DNA from: Ruminococcaceae bacterium UBA7101
Lineage (GTDB): Bacteria; Bacillota; Clostridia; Oscillospirales; Acutalibacteraceae
DNA length: 53,654 bases
Assembly (NCBI GenBank): GCA_002493325.1
Contig: DKYL01000049.1
Span: 1 to 53,654 of the forward strand
Direction of reading: 5' to 3'
The notes beneath the pieces were generated by a model, which ran no database searches, had not been told where the DNA came from, and saw only the letters and a program-made list of their open reading frames with translations. How positions within the stretch are numbered: the first letter of the stretch is position 1; each line of letters starts with the position of its first letter. This document shows positions 1 to 7,810 of the stretch, piece by piece. The translations under genes were made by a program, and so were the position numbers.

Positions 1-282
1 ATTATAAGGCTTTTAAAAAAAGATGAACGACTTAATTTTTTTGATTTCAGCCTTGAATTAAAAAATTCACCGCTCTCACAGCAGGATAATCAAAAAATAA
101 TCAATCTTTTTAATTCAATAGGAATGTATGACATTGACAGTCAGATCATGATTGTTGATGAATTTACAGGATATTTTAAAATGCTTAATAAGCAATATCA
201 GGATTACTATGACAAGCATTATAAGCTTTACATAATATTCGGCATATCGTCAGGCTTATTACTGTCAGTTATACTGATGTAG
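1..282 (+). CDS. spoIIIAB: Stage III sporulation protein AB, C-terminal part (cut by window edge)
   Basis: The frame is open from base 1 and ends at a TAG at 280-282. Only the last 93 residues are visible. They include a hydrophilic segment and end in a hydrophobic helix of about 15 residues (IIFGISSGLLLSVILM), as in SpoIIIAB, a membrane protein of the SpoIIIA-SpoIIQ channel between mother cell and forespore. Identity rests on this C-terminal helix and on position: spoIIIAC starts 8 bases downstream and AC-AH follow in the canonical order. The spacer between the two genes carries an AGGAGG site. The start and the upstream spoIIIAA lie outside the window, so truncation is an artefact of the cut. 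Confidence 0.88.
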   Translation: MIRLLKKDERLNFFDFSLELKNSPLSQQDNQKIINLFNSIGMYDIDSQIMIVDEFTGYFKMLNKQYQDYYDKHYKLYIIFGISSGLLLSVILM

Positions 283-290
283 GAGGATAA

Positions 291-485
291 ATGGAAGTAG
301 ATTTTATTTTTAAAATTGCGGCAATCGGAATAATCGTTGCAGTGCTGAATATTGTGCTGATACGCAGCGGGAGAGAGGAGCAGGCAATGTTCACCACGCT
401 GGCGGGTGTTATTGTTGTATTAATGATGCTTGTGCCCGAAATCAGCTCACTTTTCAGAACCGTTAAGTCCTTATTTGATTTATGA
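291..485 (+). CDS. spoIIIAC: Stage III sporulation protein AC
   Basis: A 64-residue protein, the usual SpoIIIAC length. It has two hydrophobic segments (about residues 5-25 and 35-55) separated by a short charged turn (RSGREEQ). SpoIIIAC is a small integral membrane component of the SpoIIIA complex needed for sigma-G activity and forespore maintenance after engulfment. The start at 291 has AGGAGG at 281-286. The last four bases overlap the spoIIIAD start in an ATGA arrangement, so the two are probably translationally coupled. Identification is by size, helix pattern and operon position. Confidence 0.92.
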   Translation: MEVDFIFKIAAIGIIVAVLNIVLIRSGREEQAMFTTLAGVIVVLMMLVPEISSLFRTVKSLFDL

Positions 486-862
486 TTAAGATTGCAGGAA
501 TTTCATTAATAACCCTTGTTCTGGTTATTGTTTTAAAAAATACCAAGCGTGAATTTGCTTTCATTCTGACTCTGTGCTCTTCGATACTTCTTTTCGGTAT
601 TGTCGTTAATGATTTTATCAATGTAATAAATAAAATTTATCTGATTTCAGGCGAAATTTCAGGCTTAGAGCCTTATATTTCCCTGATGGTTAAAATACTC
701 GGTGCAACACTGATTACGCAGTTCGTGGTTGATTTATGCCGTGACAGCGGTGAAAACGCACTTGCATCGCAGACGGAAATCACATCTAAAATTATAATTC
801 TGATTATGATTCTGCCTTTGTTTGAGGCTGTAATTAATACTGTGTCAGGACTGTTGAAATGA
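482..862 (+). CDS. spoIIIAD: Stage III sporulation protein AD
   Basis: A 126-residue protein of the normal family length with four hydrophobic segments, the last pair (MVKILGATLITQFVVDLCRD and IIILIMILPLFEAVI) being the conserved SpoIIIAC/AD-type region. It is a mother-cell membrane component of the SpoIIIA-SpoIIQ feeding channel. The gene overlaps spoIIIAC and spoIIIAE by 4 bases each (ATGA junctions), so it is embedded in a tightly coupled operon. Confidence 0.92.
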   Translation: MIKIAGISLITLVLVIVLKNTKREFAFILTLCSSILLFGIVVNDFINVINKIYLISGEISGLEPYISLMVKILGATLITQFVVDLCRDSGENALASQTEITSKIIILIMILPLFEAVINTVSGLLK

Positions 863-1980
863 AAAGATTTTTAATTGTACTAATCTTAATCATCATTACT
901 CCGACTGTGTGCTTCGCAGCTGAGGATGATAATTACAATGAATATCTGAATTCCTTTGATTTATCAGCATTTGATGAGCTTGATGATGATACATACTCTT
1001 TTCTGGAAGATTTGGGAATTGCGGATTTTAACTATGATAAGCTTACGCATTTGTCATTAAAAGATATATTGAAGCATATTTGGCAGGTTGTTATTAACAG
1101 CGCCGATGCTCCCGTTAAAGCAGGTCTTATTGTTATATGCTTTATTATTCTGACCTCATTTTTCAAATCCATGAGCAGTGAGCTGAACAGCAGTGAACTT
1201 GCATCAACCTTTTCTACGGTTACAAGTCTTGCAATATCCATTTTTCTGATTGTGAGAATTACAGGCTGTATCAGCCTGTGCTGCTCAACTGTTAAGCTGT
1301 GTTCAAACTTTTCCTTTGCTTTTTTCCCTGCGTTCTGCGTTATCATAGCAACCTCAGGCGGAGGAACAACTTCAATGTCTGTGAATACAATGCTGCTTGC
1401 ATTGGCACAGGGTTTGAATTATCTCAGTCAGATGATATTTATACCGGTTACAAATTGTTTTCTGGCACTTGGCATCTGTTCGGGGATCAGGCAGGAGCTG
1501 AACATTTCTTCTGTTGTGGATACATTAAAAAATTTGATTACGAAATCAATTTCAACCATATCGGCAATTTTTGTTACTATACTGTCCCTAAAAACAGCCG
1601 TGGCATCAAGGACAGACGCTCTTGGTTTAAGATCCATGCGCTTTGCCATAAACTCGGTTGTACCTGTTATCGGCAGTTCAATCAGTGAAGGACTGCTTTC
1701 CATACAAAGCTATTCAAGCCTTATTAAATCAAGCGTAGGTGTTGTAGGCATTATTGCAATAGCAGTCATTTTTCTTCCTGCACTGATTGAGGTAAATCTG
1801 TGGCGGATTATTTTATCATTATCTTCTATATGTGCAGACGTATTCGGTGATAAGTCCTCGGTGGGAATAATCAAAACCTTCAGCAATACACTGCTTATCA
1901 TAGATGTTATTCTTATACTGACAATGGTTACAACTATTATTTCAATCGGAATTTTGGTTGCAGCAAAAACGGTGGTTTAA
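859..1980 (+). CDS. spoIIIAE: Stage III sporulation protein AE
   Basis: A 373-residue polytopic membrane protein. It begins with a signal-peptide-like helix (residues 1-18, ending in CFA-AED), followed by an acidic, Tyr/Asp-rich extracytoplasmic stretch (about 21-60). The rest holds about six hydrophobic segments. Length and architecture match SpoIIIAE, the largest SpoIIIA membrane subunit. The start overlaps the spoIIIAD stop (ATGA). The next gene begins immediately after the stop with no gap, so ribosome hand-over to spoIIIAF is likely. Confidence 0.93.
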   Translation: MKRFLIVLILIIITPTVCFAAEDDNYNEYLNSFDLSAFDELDDDTYSFLEDLGIADFNYDKLTHLSLKDILKHIWQVVINSADAPVKAGLIVICFIILTSFFKSMSSELNSSELASTFSTVTSLAISIFLIVRITGCISLCCSTVKLCSNFSFAFFPAFCVIIATSGGGTTSMSVNTMLLALAQGLNYLSQMIFIPVTNCFLALGICSGIRQELNISSVVDTLKNLITKSISTISAIFVTILSLKTAVASRTDALGLRSMRFAINSVVPVIGSSISEGLLSIQSYSSLIKSSVGVVGIIAIAVIFLPALIEVNLWRIILSLSSICADVFGDKSSVGIIKTFSNTLLIIDVILILTMVTTIISIGILVAAKTVV

Positions 1981-2418
1981 ATGGATTTTATAAAGCAATG
2001 GACGTTGACTATATCGGCAACACTTATTATCTCCATCATTTTTTCACTTCTGACCCCAAAAGGGAATATGGGCAGATTTTTTAAAGTGGTTCTTGCAATG
2101 TTCATATTTGTTTCATTCATCTATCCGATTAAAAATGCTGATTTTGATTTTGTTCTGCCTTCCTTTGATGAAGCGGAATTTGAGGATTCTCAGCAAAGCT
2201 CATATGAAAAAATTATTGAAACAAATCTGATTCATATTCTGGATGAGGGAAATTACATAAATTCAAAAGTGAATGTGAGCATTTCAATAAAAAATGAAGA
2301 AATAACCGTCAATAATCTTGATATAGGAATACTCGATGAATTTGATAAAAGGGAAGTAAAAGACTATATTGAGGAAAAAACAGGCTTTAATGCTGAGGTG
2401 TATTATCTTGGAGAATAA
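1981..2418 (+). CDS. spoIIIAF: Stage III sporulation protein AF
   Basis: A 145-residue protein with two N-terminal transmembrane helices (about residues 9-25 and 33-48) and a soluble C-terminal domain rich in Asp, Glu and Ile. This is the SpoIIIAF plan, whose C-terminal domain has a ring-building fold. The ATG directly follows the spoIIIAE stop codon. Its 3' end overlaps the proposed TTG start of spoIIIAG by 11 bases. Confidence 0.9.
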   Translation: MDFIKQWTLTISATLIISIIFSLLTPKGNMGRFFKVVLAMFIFVSFIYPIKNADFDFVLPSFDEAEFEDSQQSSYEKIIETNLIHILDEGNYINSKVNVSISIKNEEITVNNLDIGILDEFDKREVKDYIEEKTGFNAEVYYLGE

Positions 2419-2935
2419 AATCAAGGATAAAATAAGTAAATTCATATCGGGTGACAGTAAAAAAATTAAAATAATTGTAGCAATAGGCTTAATCGGTATG
2501 GTGCTTATTCTGCTGTCAGATATAGTCCCGAAAAGTACGGATAAAACAGAAAAAAATGACAATACAAAAATAACCTGCAATGACTACACAGATCAGCTTG
2601 AAGTTAAGCTTGTTGACGTCATTTCCTCCATATCCGGTGTAGGCGAATGTAAGGTTATGATTACACTTGTAAACTCAGCCGAAAGCGTTTACGCAACAAA
2701 TAATGAAATTAAAACAGATGAAAATTCAACAAATCAAAAGGATGAATATGTTCTTTACGATGCATCCTCAGGCGAGACTCCTGTTCTTCTTAAGGAGTAT
2801 CTGCCTCAGGTACAGGGTGTTACAGTAGTCTGCAGTGGTGGTGATGATATTGTTACTAAAGAAAAAATAATTGAAGCTGTAACAGCCTTATTTAACATAC
2901 CGGCTAATAGAATATCAGTTTCAAAATTAAAATAA
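2408..2935 (+). CDS. spoIIIAG: Stage III sporulation protein AG
   Basis: The proposed TTG start at 2408 gives 175 residues. It is preceded 7 bases upstream by GAGGTG (2395-2400). Another TTG at 2369 is in frame but has no ribosome binding site and would extend the overlap with spoIIIAF. The protein has a short cytoplasmic lysine-rich segment, one membrane helix (about residues 20-37) and a soluble domain containing the conserved ISGVGECKVMITL region. SpoIIIAG forms the large ring of the SpoIIIA channel in the intermembrane space. The start codon choice is inference from the Shine-Dalgarno match. Confidence 0.9.
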   Translation: MENKIKDKISKFISGDSKKIKIIVAIGLIGMVLILLSDIVPKSTDKTEKNDNTKITCNDYTDQLEVKLVDVISSISGVGECKVMITLVNSAESVYATNNEIKTDENSTNQKDEYVLYDASSGETPVLLKEYLPQVQGVTVVCSGGDDIVTKEKIIEAVTALFNIPANRISVSKLK

Positions 2936-2949
2936 ACAAAGGTGATAAT

Positions 2950-3552
2950 ATGAAAAAAAATAAAAAAGAAAAAATTGAAAATCAGCAGTTTACAGATGCA
3001 GATTTCACAAACAAAAAGGCTAAAAAAACAAGAATAGCAATATCCTGCTTTGCACTTTTGCTTGCTGTCGGTGTTGTAGGCAACTGGTATTGGGAGAACA
3101 GCGATATTTCAAGCAAGGTAAGTGCCATTTCCTCTGCAAAAGAAAAAATTCTCGGCGAAGCAACATATGTTGATGCAACCACAGAAAAAACAACCGAGAA
3201 CAGCTATTTCTCCTCTGCAAGAGTTGACAGACAGACTGCAAGGGACGCAAGCCTTGAAAAACTGCAGAAAATAGTCGATTCACAGACAGAGAATAAGGAA
3301 GCACAGAAGGAAGCTGCCGACAAAATAGCAAAAATAAGCGACAATATAACTATTGAAAATAAAATTGAAACTTTGGTTACTGCGAAAGGCATCAGCAACT
3401 GCCTTGCTGTTATCAATGAAAATTCAGAAAAAATTGACATCATTGTTGATGTTGAGGACTTGACAGATACGATAATCCTGCAGATTAAGGAAATTGCAAC
3501 AAGTCAGCTTGGATGCTCTTTTGAAGATGTTACAATAATTCAGTCAAAATAA
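2950..3552 (+). CDS. spoIIIAH: Stage III sporulation protein AH
   Basis: A 200-residue bitopic protein: a very basic cytoplasmic tail (1-28), one membrane helix (about 29-47), a linker rich in Ser/Thr/Glu with the conserved YFSSARVDRQTARD segment, and a C-terminal YscJ/ring-building-like domain ending in CSFEDVTIIQ. SpoIIIAH binds forespore SpoIIQ to bridge the two membranes. Translation starts at ATG 2950 behind GGTGAT (2941-2946), a downstream-register Shine-Dalgarno also seen at other genes here. It is the last spoIIIA gene; a separate promoter begins 3 bases after its stop. Confidence 0.94.
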   Translation: MKKNKKEKIENQQFTDADFTNKKAKKTRIAISCFALLLAVGVVGNWYWENSDISSKVSAISSAKEKILGEATYVDATTEKTTENSYFSSARVDRQTARDASLEKLQKIVDSQTENKEAQKEAADKIAKISDNITIENKIETLVTAKGISNCLAVINENSEKIDIIVDVEDLTDTIILQIKEIATSQLGCSFEDVTIIQSK

Positions 3553-3554
3553 TC

Positions 3555-3583
3555 TTGTATATTTATTCATAATATGTTATACT
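3555..3583 (+). promoter_or_regulatory. Sigma-A-type promoter downstream of spoIIIAH
   Basis: TTGTAT (3555-3560), 17-base spacer, TATACT (3578-3583). Transcription would start near 3590 and run through the hairpin-rich leader at 3594-3710 into the Gls24 gene and nusB. This would uncouple the vegetative block from the sporulation-specific spoIIIA operon. Confidence 0.6.
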
Positions 3584-3593
3584 ATAAAAAAAG

Positions 3594-3710
3594 AAGGAAT
3601 AGTGTGAAAAATCACACTGTTCCTGTTTGTATGTTCTCAAAATCTGCCTGCAGCATAATTTTGAGATGACTGATTTCTATTGTACGTCTTATCTGCCCAC
3701 AATAAGCGTA
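3594..3710 (+). ncRNA. Possible structured leader or small RNA between spoIIIAH and the Gls24 gene
   Basis: Downstream of a good promoter (TSS near 3590) there are three successive inverted repeats. The first is the 12-13 bp hairpin at 3595-3624. The second has CTCAAAAT at 3636-3643 pairing with ATTTTGAG at 3658-3665, enclosing a CTGCCTGCAG segment. The third has TATTGT (about 3678-3683) pairing with ACAATA (3699-3704). No reading frame with a ribosome binding site spans it. I do not recognise a known RNA family; it could be a cis-acting leader or a free small RNA. Confidence 0.35.
3595..3630 (+). terminator. Strong hairpin after spoIIIAH / at the 5' end of the Gls24 leader
   Basis: A 12-13 bp stem, left arm 3595-3607 and right arm 3612-3624 with one G:U pair, closing an AAAA loop. 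It is followed only by a mixed T/G tract (TGTTTGT). It may terminate spoIIIA transcripts, or be the first helix of a structured leader RNA started at the promoter just upstream. The T tract is poorer than in other terminators in this window, so I am unsure which. Confidence 0.4.
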
Positions 3711-3762
3711 TATAATGGATTATGATTACTATACTGTGGGAAGAAAGGCTATGGGAAATATT

Positions 3763-4155
3763 ATGGAGATTCAATCAAAAAGCTCTATGGGCGAGCTTGT
3801 TATTTCGGACGAGGTTGTAGCTTCAATTGCCATAAATGCTGCTAAGGATGTTGACGGGGTATCCTCATTTCACAGCGGTCCTGTTGATGTTGTCAACACA
3901 ATTAAGCAGGGTAGCTTAAAGGTAATGAGTCCTGTCAGATTAATGCAGGACGGCGATGATTTTTCAATCAGCATTTATATCAATCTTGCACCGGGCAAAA
4001 AGTTTCAGACTGTTGCTACAAAGGTGCAGACGTCTGTTAAGGAATCTGTTCAGAATATGACAGGTAAGCTTGTCAACAGAGTAAATGTTATTGTTGCCGG
4101 AATTGATTTTGAGGAGCCTTCTGGCACCGATGAACCTTGTGAAACTGAAGATTAA
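3763..4155 (+). CDS. Asp23/Gls24 family envelope-stress protein (YqhY-like)
   Basis: With the ATG at 3763 the product is 130 residues and begins MEIQSKSSMGELVISDEVV, the usual family N-terminus. An ATG at 3715 is also in frame, but it has no Shine-Dalgarno and lies inside a TATAAT sequence. The conserved block GELVISDEVVASIAINAAKDVDGV and the C-terminal QTSVKESVQNMTG...VNVIVAGIDF match the Asp23/Gls24 fold. In Bacillus and Clostridia the gene is found just upstream of nusB and is linked to membrane/fatty-acid homeostasis; its biochemical function is not settled. A terminator-like hairpin follows the stop. Family confidence is high, start confidence moderate. Confidence 0.85.
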   Translation: MEIQSKSSMGELVISDEVVASIAINAAKDVDGVSSFHSGPVDVVNTIKQGSLKVMSPVRLMQDGDDFSISIYINLAPGKKFQTVATKVQTSVKESVQNMTGKLVNRVNVIVAGIDFEEPSGTDEPCETED

Positions 4156-4162
4156 CAAATCT

Positions 4163-4196
4163 GCCGACAAATTAATATTTTGTCGGCTTTCTTTTT
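4163..4196 (+). terminator. Rho-independent terminator between the Gls24 gene and nusB
   Basis: GCCGACAAA (4163-4171) pairs with TTTGTCGGC (4179-4187) around a short AT loop, followed by TTTCTTTTT. The nusB ribosome binding site AGGAG (4197-4201) begins right after the T tract. The hairpin probably sets a partial stop, since no clear new promoter lies between it and nusB. Confidence 0.75.
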
Positions 4197-4213
4197 AGGA
4201 GTTTTAATATATT

Positions 4214-4612
4214 ATGAAAAGAAGTGAAATGAGAGAGCAGGGCTTTTTCCTTACATTTGAAAATTTGTTTATACCAAATGATGATATGGACGAGCTGATT
4301 GACCTTTACAGCGAGAATGTTGAAGAGGTGTGTGATTATGCAAAGGAAATATCACAAGGGGTAAGCGAGCATAAGGATGAGTTCAACGAGCTTATAAGCA
4401 AATATCTGAAATCATGGAAGCTCAGCAGACTTCCGAAGGTAAGTCTTGCTATTTTATATGTTGCAATATATGAAATGAAATATGCTGACTCAGTCCCTGA
4501 TAATGTTGCAATCAATGAAGCTGTTGAGCTTGCCAAGAAATATTCGACCAAGGATGATGCATCCTTTATTAACGGCGTGCTTGGCTCAATAAGCCGTGAA
4601 AATGAGAAATAG
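4214..4612 (+). CDS. nusB: Transcription antitermination factor NusB
   Basis: A 132-residue all-helical protein of NusB length. The N-terminus KRSEMREQGFFLTFENLF corresponds to the NusB KRREAREKALQALY region. The C-terminal half carries the conserved ILYVAIYEMKY...NVAINEAVELAKKYSTKDDASFINGVLG signature (positions about 80-126). NusB binds boxA RNA with NusE (S10) in ribosomal RNA antitermination complexes. The ATG at 4214 has AGGAG at 4197-4201, a long 12-base spacing. The stop at 4612 almost touches the next start at 4614. Confidence 0.94.
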   Translation: MKRSEMREQGFFLTFENLFIPNDDMDELIDLYSENVEEVCDYAKEISQGVSEHKDEFNELISKYLKSWKLSRLPKVSLAILYVAIYEMKYADSVPDNVAINEAVELAKKYSTKDDASFINGVLGSISRENEK

Positions 4613-4613
4613 T

Positions 4614-5534
4614 ATGTACATAGGCTTTGATACAAGCAACTACACAACATCAGTTGCAGTTTTCGACGGCGAGCATATGATTAACAAGCGTCGTCTTCTC
4701 ACCGTTAAATCAGGTGAAAGAGGAATGAGGCAAAGTGATGCGGTATTTCAGCACACAGTTAATATGCCATCACTTATCAGTGAGATTTCAGTTGATAAAA
4801 ACAATATCCGTGCTGTGGCGGTAAGCTCCAGACCAAGAAACATAGACGGCAGCTATATGCCCTGCTTTTTGGTTGGAATCAATAGTGCTGTCAGTGTAAG
4901 CAAATTTTCAGGTGCTCCGCTTTATAAAACATCTCATCAGGTCGGTCACATTCTTGCAGGTCTTTATTCAATCCAAAGGCTTGATTTAATTAACGAGCCG
5001 TTTGTGGCATTTCATATAAGCGGCGGCACAACAGAGGCCTTGCTTGTTGAGCCTGACAATGACGAGATTATTACAGCAAAAATTATTGCACAAAGCAGTG
5101 ACCTAAAGGCAGGACAGGCTATTGACCGTGCCGGTGTTATGATGGGACTGCCATTTCCTTGCGGTAAAGAGCTGGACAGATTATCGCTTTTAAGTGAGAA
5201 AAAATACAAAATCAAGCCATCAATGAATGGACTTGACTGTTCGCTTTCAGGCGTTGAGAACAAGGCAAAAAAGCTGTTTAAAAATGGTGAAAGCAAGGAA
5301 GATATTTCAAAATTTGTTCTGACATACATTGCAAACTCAATTGATGAAATGACACAGCGTATAATAGATGTGTACGGTAATATTCCCATAATGTTTGTGG
5401 GCGGTGTTATGTCAAACACACTTATACGAAATCAAATAACAAAAAAATATAATGCATATTTTGCAGAGCCTGATTTGAGCTGTGACAATGCCTGCGGCAT
5501 AGCAATTTATGCTTATCTGAAAGACAGAAAATGA
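4614..5534 (+). CDS. TsaD/Kae1/Qri7-like ASKHA-fold protein (O-sialoglycoprotein endopeptidase paralogue)
   Basis: The chosen start at 4614 gives 306 residues (MYIGFDTSNYTTS, the usual family opening); GTG 4596 and ATG 4602 are in-frame alternatives that overlap nusB. Features of the TsaD family are visible: the phosphate-binding N-terminus, the HxxxH metal motif at 108-112 (HQVGH), a second nucleotide-binding loop SGGTTE (136-141), and a late GGVMSN...DNACGIA segment. TsaD makes threonylcarbamoyl-adenosine on tRNA with TsaB/TsaC/TsaE, but this shorter, divergent protein next to nusB-xseA is a paralogue recurrent in Clostridia, and canonical tsaD is probably elsewhere. The exact function is unknown. 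It overlaps xseA by 4 bases. Confidence 0.75.
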   Translation: MYIGFDTSNYTTSVAVFDGEHMINKRRLLTVKSGERGMRQSDAVFQHTVNMPSLISEISVDKNNIRAVAVSSRPRNIDGSYMPCFLVGINSAVSVSKFSGAPLYKTSHQVGHILAGLYSIQRLDLINEPFVAFHISGGTTEALLVEPDNDEIITAKIIAQSSDLKAGQAIDRAGVMMGLPFPCGKELDRLSLLSEKKYKIKPSMNGLDCSLSGVENKAKKLFKNGESKEDISKFVLTYIANSIDEMTQRIIDVYGNIPIMFVGGVMSNTLIRNQITKKYNAYFAEPDLSCDNACGIAIYAYLKDRK

Positions 5535-6727
5535 ATGTTATTACAGTAACTCAGCTAAACACATATATAAAATCAATACTTGATGAAAACACGCATCTCA
5601 AAACCATTTATATTAAAGGTGAAATCAGCAATTTCAAGCATTACTATAAAAGCGGGCATATGTATCTGACACTTAAGGATAATAATTGTCAGTTAAAAGC
5701 TGTTATGTTTTCATCCTACGCCTCAAGGCTTAAATTCAAGCCTGAGGATGGTATGAGTGTTATCTGCCGCGGGAAAATTTCCGTTTATGAGAAGGACGGT
5801 GTATATCAGCTTTATATTGAGGATATGCAGCCTGACGGCATCGGTTCTCTGAGTATTGCCTTTGAACAGCTGAAGGAAAAGCTTGAAAAGGAAGGCTTGT
5901 TTGACGCTTCACATAAAAAGCCAATTCCTAAATATCCTAAGAAAATCGGTATTGCAACCTCAAATATGGGTGCTGCAATTGAGGATATTAAAAATATTAC
6001 TAAAAGGCGTTATCCGATAGCAGAGCTTGTTATTGCGCCAACAATTGTGCAGGGTGATTCTGCACCGGAAGATATTGTAAAATCAATACAACTGCTTGAC
6101 AGTATTGACGATATTGATGTTATTATTGTCGGCAGGGGAGGCGGCTCTTTAGAGGATTTGTGGGCATTTAATACTGAAATGGTTGCAAGAGCAGTGTTTG
6201 AATGCCAAAAACCTGTTATATCGGCTGTCGGTCACGAAACGGATTTTACAATTTGCGATTTTACTGCAGATTTAAGAGCAGAAACACCAAGTGCTGCTGC
6301 TGAAAAAGCTGTGCCTGATATTAACGAATTGCTGAAATTCACGAAAAATGCGGAAAGCAGAATGCTGTACAGCATAAGCAAGCGGCTTGAATATGAGGCA
6401 CAAAGATTAGACAGTTTATCGAACGAAAGTATTCTTGCAAATTACAATGATTTTTTTGATAACAAAAATGATGTTCTGGTATCATTAAGAAAAGAGCTTT
6501 CAGATGCATTTGAGAATAAACTCAGCAGATGTAAATATGATTTAGGAATATTGTCGGGAAAGCTTGATGCTTTAAGCCCGCTGTCCGTTCTTGCGCGAGG
6601 CTATGCAGCCGTTAAAACAAAGGATAACAAGATTATTAAATCCAAAGAAGACATTAAAGTTAATGACAAAATAAACATCAAGTTTATTGACGGCAGTGCA
6701 GTGTGCACTGTCGACGAGGTAAATTAA
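5531..6727 (+). CDS. xseA: Exodeoxyribonuclease VII large subunit
   Basis: A 398-residue protein with an N-terminal OB fold (about 1-100, including the GEISNFK...SGHMYLTLKD strand region) and the catalytic XseA domain from about 130. The domain includes the conserved IGIATSNMGAAIEDI, GRGGGSLEDLWAFN and SAVGHETDFTICDFTADLRAETPSAAAE blocks, followed by a helical region and a C-terminal LSPLSVLARGYA motif. With XseB it degrades single-stranded DNA to oligonucleotides. It starts in an ATGA overlap with the TsaD-like gene, and xseB follows 1 base after its stop. Confidence 0.96.
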   Translation: MNVITVTQLNTYIKSILDENTHLKTIYIKGEISNFKHYYKSGHMYLTLKDNNCQLKAVMFSSYASRLKFKPEDGMSVICRGKISVYEKDGVYQLYIEDMQPDGIGSLSIAFEQLKEKLEKEGLFDASHKKPIPKYPKKIGIATSNMGAAIEDIKNITKRRYPIAELVIAPTIVQGDSAPEDIVKSIQLLDSIDDIDVIIVGRGGGSLEDLWAFNTEMVARAVFECQKPVISAVGHETDFTICDFTADLRAETPSAAAEKAVPDINELLKFTKNAESRMLYSISKRLEYEAQRLDSLSNESILANYNDFFDNKNDVLVSLRKELSDAFENKLSRCKYDLGILSGKLDALSPLSVLARGYAAVKTKDNKIIKSKEDIKVNDKINIKFIDGSAVCTVDEVN

Positions 6728-6728
6728 T

Positions 6729-6911
6729 ATGGAAATGACTTATGAAAAGGCTATATTACGACTTGAGGAAATCGTATCGTCTCTGGAAAAAAATGAGGTT
6801 TCACTTGATGAAAGCCTGAAGCTTTTTGAGGAGGGAACAAAATTAACCGCATTCTGTGCTGACAAGCTGAAAAATGCACAGCAAAAAATTACAGAGCTTA
6901 CTAAGGAGTAA
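6729..6911 (+). CDS. xseB: Exodeoxyribonuclease VII small subunit
   Basis: A 60-residue helical protein with the characteristic pattern TYEKAILRLEEIVSSLEKNEVSLDESLKLFEEGTKL, in which the LEEIV..LE....SL..SL.LFEEG core is diagnostic. Many copies of XseB bind along the XseA coiled coil. The ATG at 6729 has GAGGT at 6717-6721. It is adjacent to xseA, as in most Firmicutes. Confidence 0.95.
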   Translation: MEMTYEKAILRLEEIVSSLEKNEVSLDESLKLFEEGTKLTAFCADKLKNAQQKITELTKE

Positions 6912-6913
6912 TT

Positions 6914-7798
6914 ATGAATAAGATGGAATATAATAACATACTTAATAATGATATTCTGCTTGTTGAAAGAGCTTTGATTCAGAATTTGCCAAAAGCAAAG
7001 GATGGTCAGGCAGAGGTTGTCAACGCAATGAACTACAGTCTTTCAAACGGCGGAAAGCGAATCAGACCTGTTCTTGCTTTGGAATTTGCAATGGCTTGCG
7101 GCGGCAGTCGTGATGCCTGTCTTCCTCTTGCCTGTGCAGTTGAATATATTCATACCTACAGTTTAATTCACGATGATTTGCCCTGTATGGACAATGATGA
7201 TATGAGAAGAGGCAAGCCAAGCTGTCACAAGCAGTTCGGTGAAGCGAATGCATTGCTTGCAGGTGATGCATTGCTTACACATGCTTTTGAAATAATCGGA
7301 GCATCTGATTTAAGTCCTGCAAAAAAAACAATGGCTGTGACTTTGCTTTCACAGAATGCAGGTGTCGGCGGTATGATTGGCGGTCAGGTTATTGATCTTA
7401 TTATTGAGAACGGTGATCCTGTTCTCAGCGAGCTGCTGACAGTCTATAAGCTGAAAACAGGTGCACTTATTTCGGCAGCCTGTCTTATGGGCTGTATCAG
7501 TGCAGGAGCAAGTGAAGAACAACTCAGTGCTGCATCAAAATTCGCTTATTCACTTGGTGTTGCTTTTCAGATACAGGATGATATTCTTGATATTATCGGT
7601 ACTGAGGAGGAGCTTGGTAAACCAATCGGCTCTGATGCCGAGAACAATAAAAAAACTTATGCCACTGTAAAAGGAATTGAAGGTGCAAAAAAGGATGTTG
7701 AGCGTCTTACGGCAATGGCTGTATCTCAGCTTGACAAATTTGAAAACACCGAATTTCTCAAAAATCTGGCAATGAGCCTGATTAACAGAAGCAAGTAA
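6914..7798 (+). CDS. ispA: Farnesyl/geranyl diphosphate synthase (class II polyprenyl synthase)
   Basis: A 294-residue trans-prenyltransferase. GGKRIRP is at 46-52, the first Asp-rich motif DDLPCMDNDD at 87-96, and the second DDILD at 222-226. The two-residue Pro-Cys insertion in the first motif is the bacterial type II FPP synthase form. It condenses IPP with DMAPP/GPP to make FPP for undecaprenyl phosphate and quinones. The gene has AAGGAG at 6903-6908 and sits directly ahead of dxs, which feeds the same isoprenoid pathway. Product chain length is inferred from the family. Confidence 0.93.
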   Translation: MNKMEYNNILNNDILLVERALIQNLPKAKDGQAEVVNAMNYSLSNGGKRIRPVLALEFAMACGGSRDACLPLACAVEYIHTYSLIHDDLPCMDNDDMRRGKPSCHKQFGEANALLAGDALLTHAFEIIGASDLSPAKKTMAVTLLSQNAGVGGMIGGQVIDLIIENGDPVLSELLTVYKLKTGALISAACLMGCISAGASEEQLSAASKFAYSLGVAFQIQDDILDIIGTEEELGKPIGSDAENNKKTYATVKGIEGAKKDVERLTAMAVSQLDKFENTEFLKNLAMSLINRSK

Positions 7799-7810
7799 AG
7801 AGTTGATATT

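Noticed and set aside
3715..3762. ATG 3715 as the start of the Gls24 protein
   Set aside because: It has no Shine-Dalgarno, lies within a TATAAT sequence, and adds residues not typical of the family; 3763 fits better, though not decisively.
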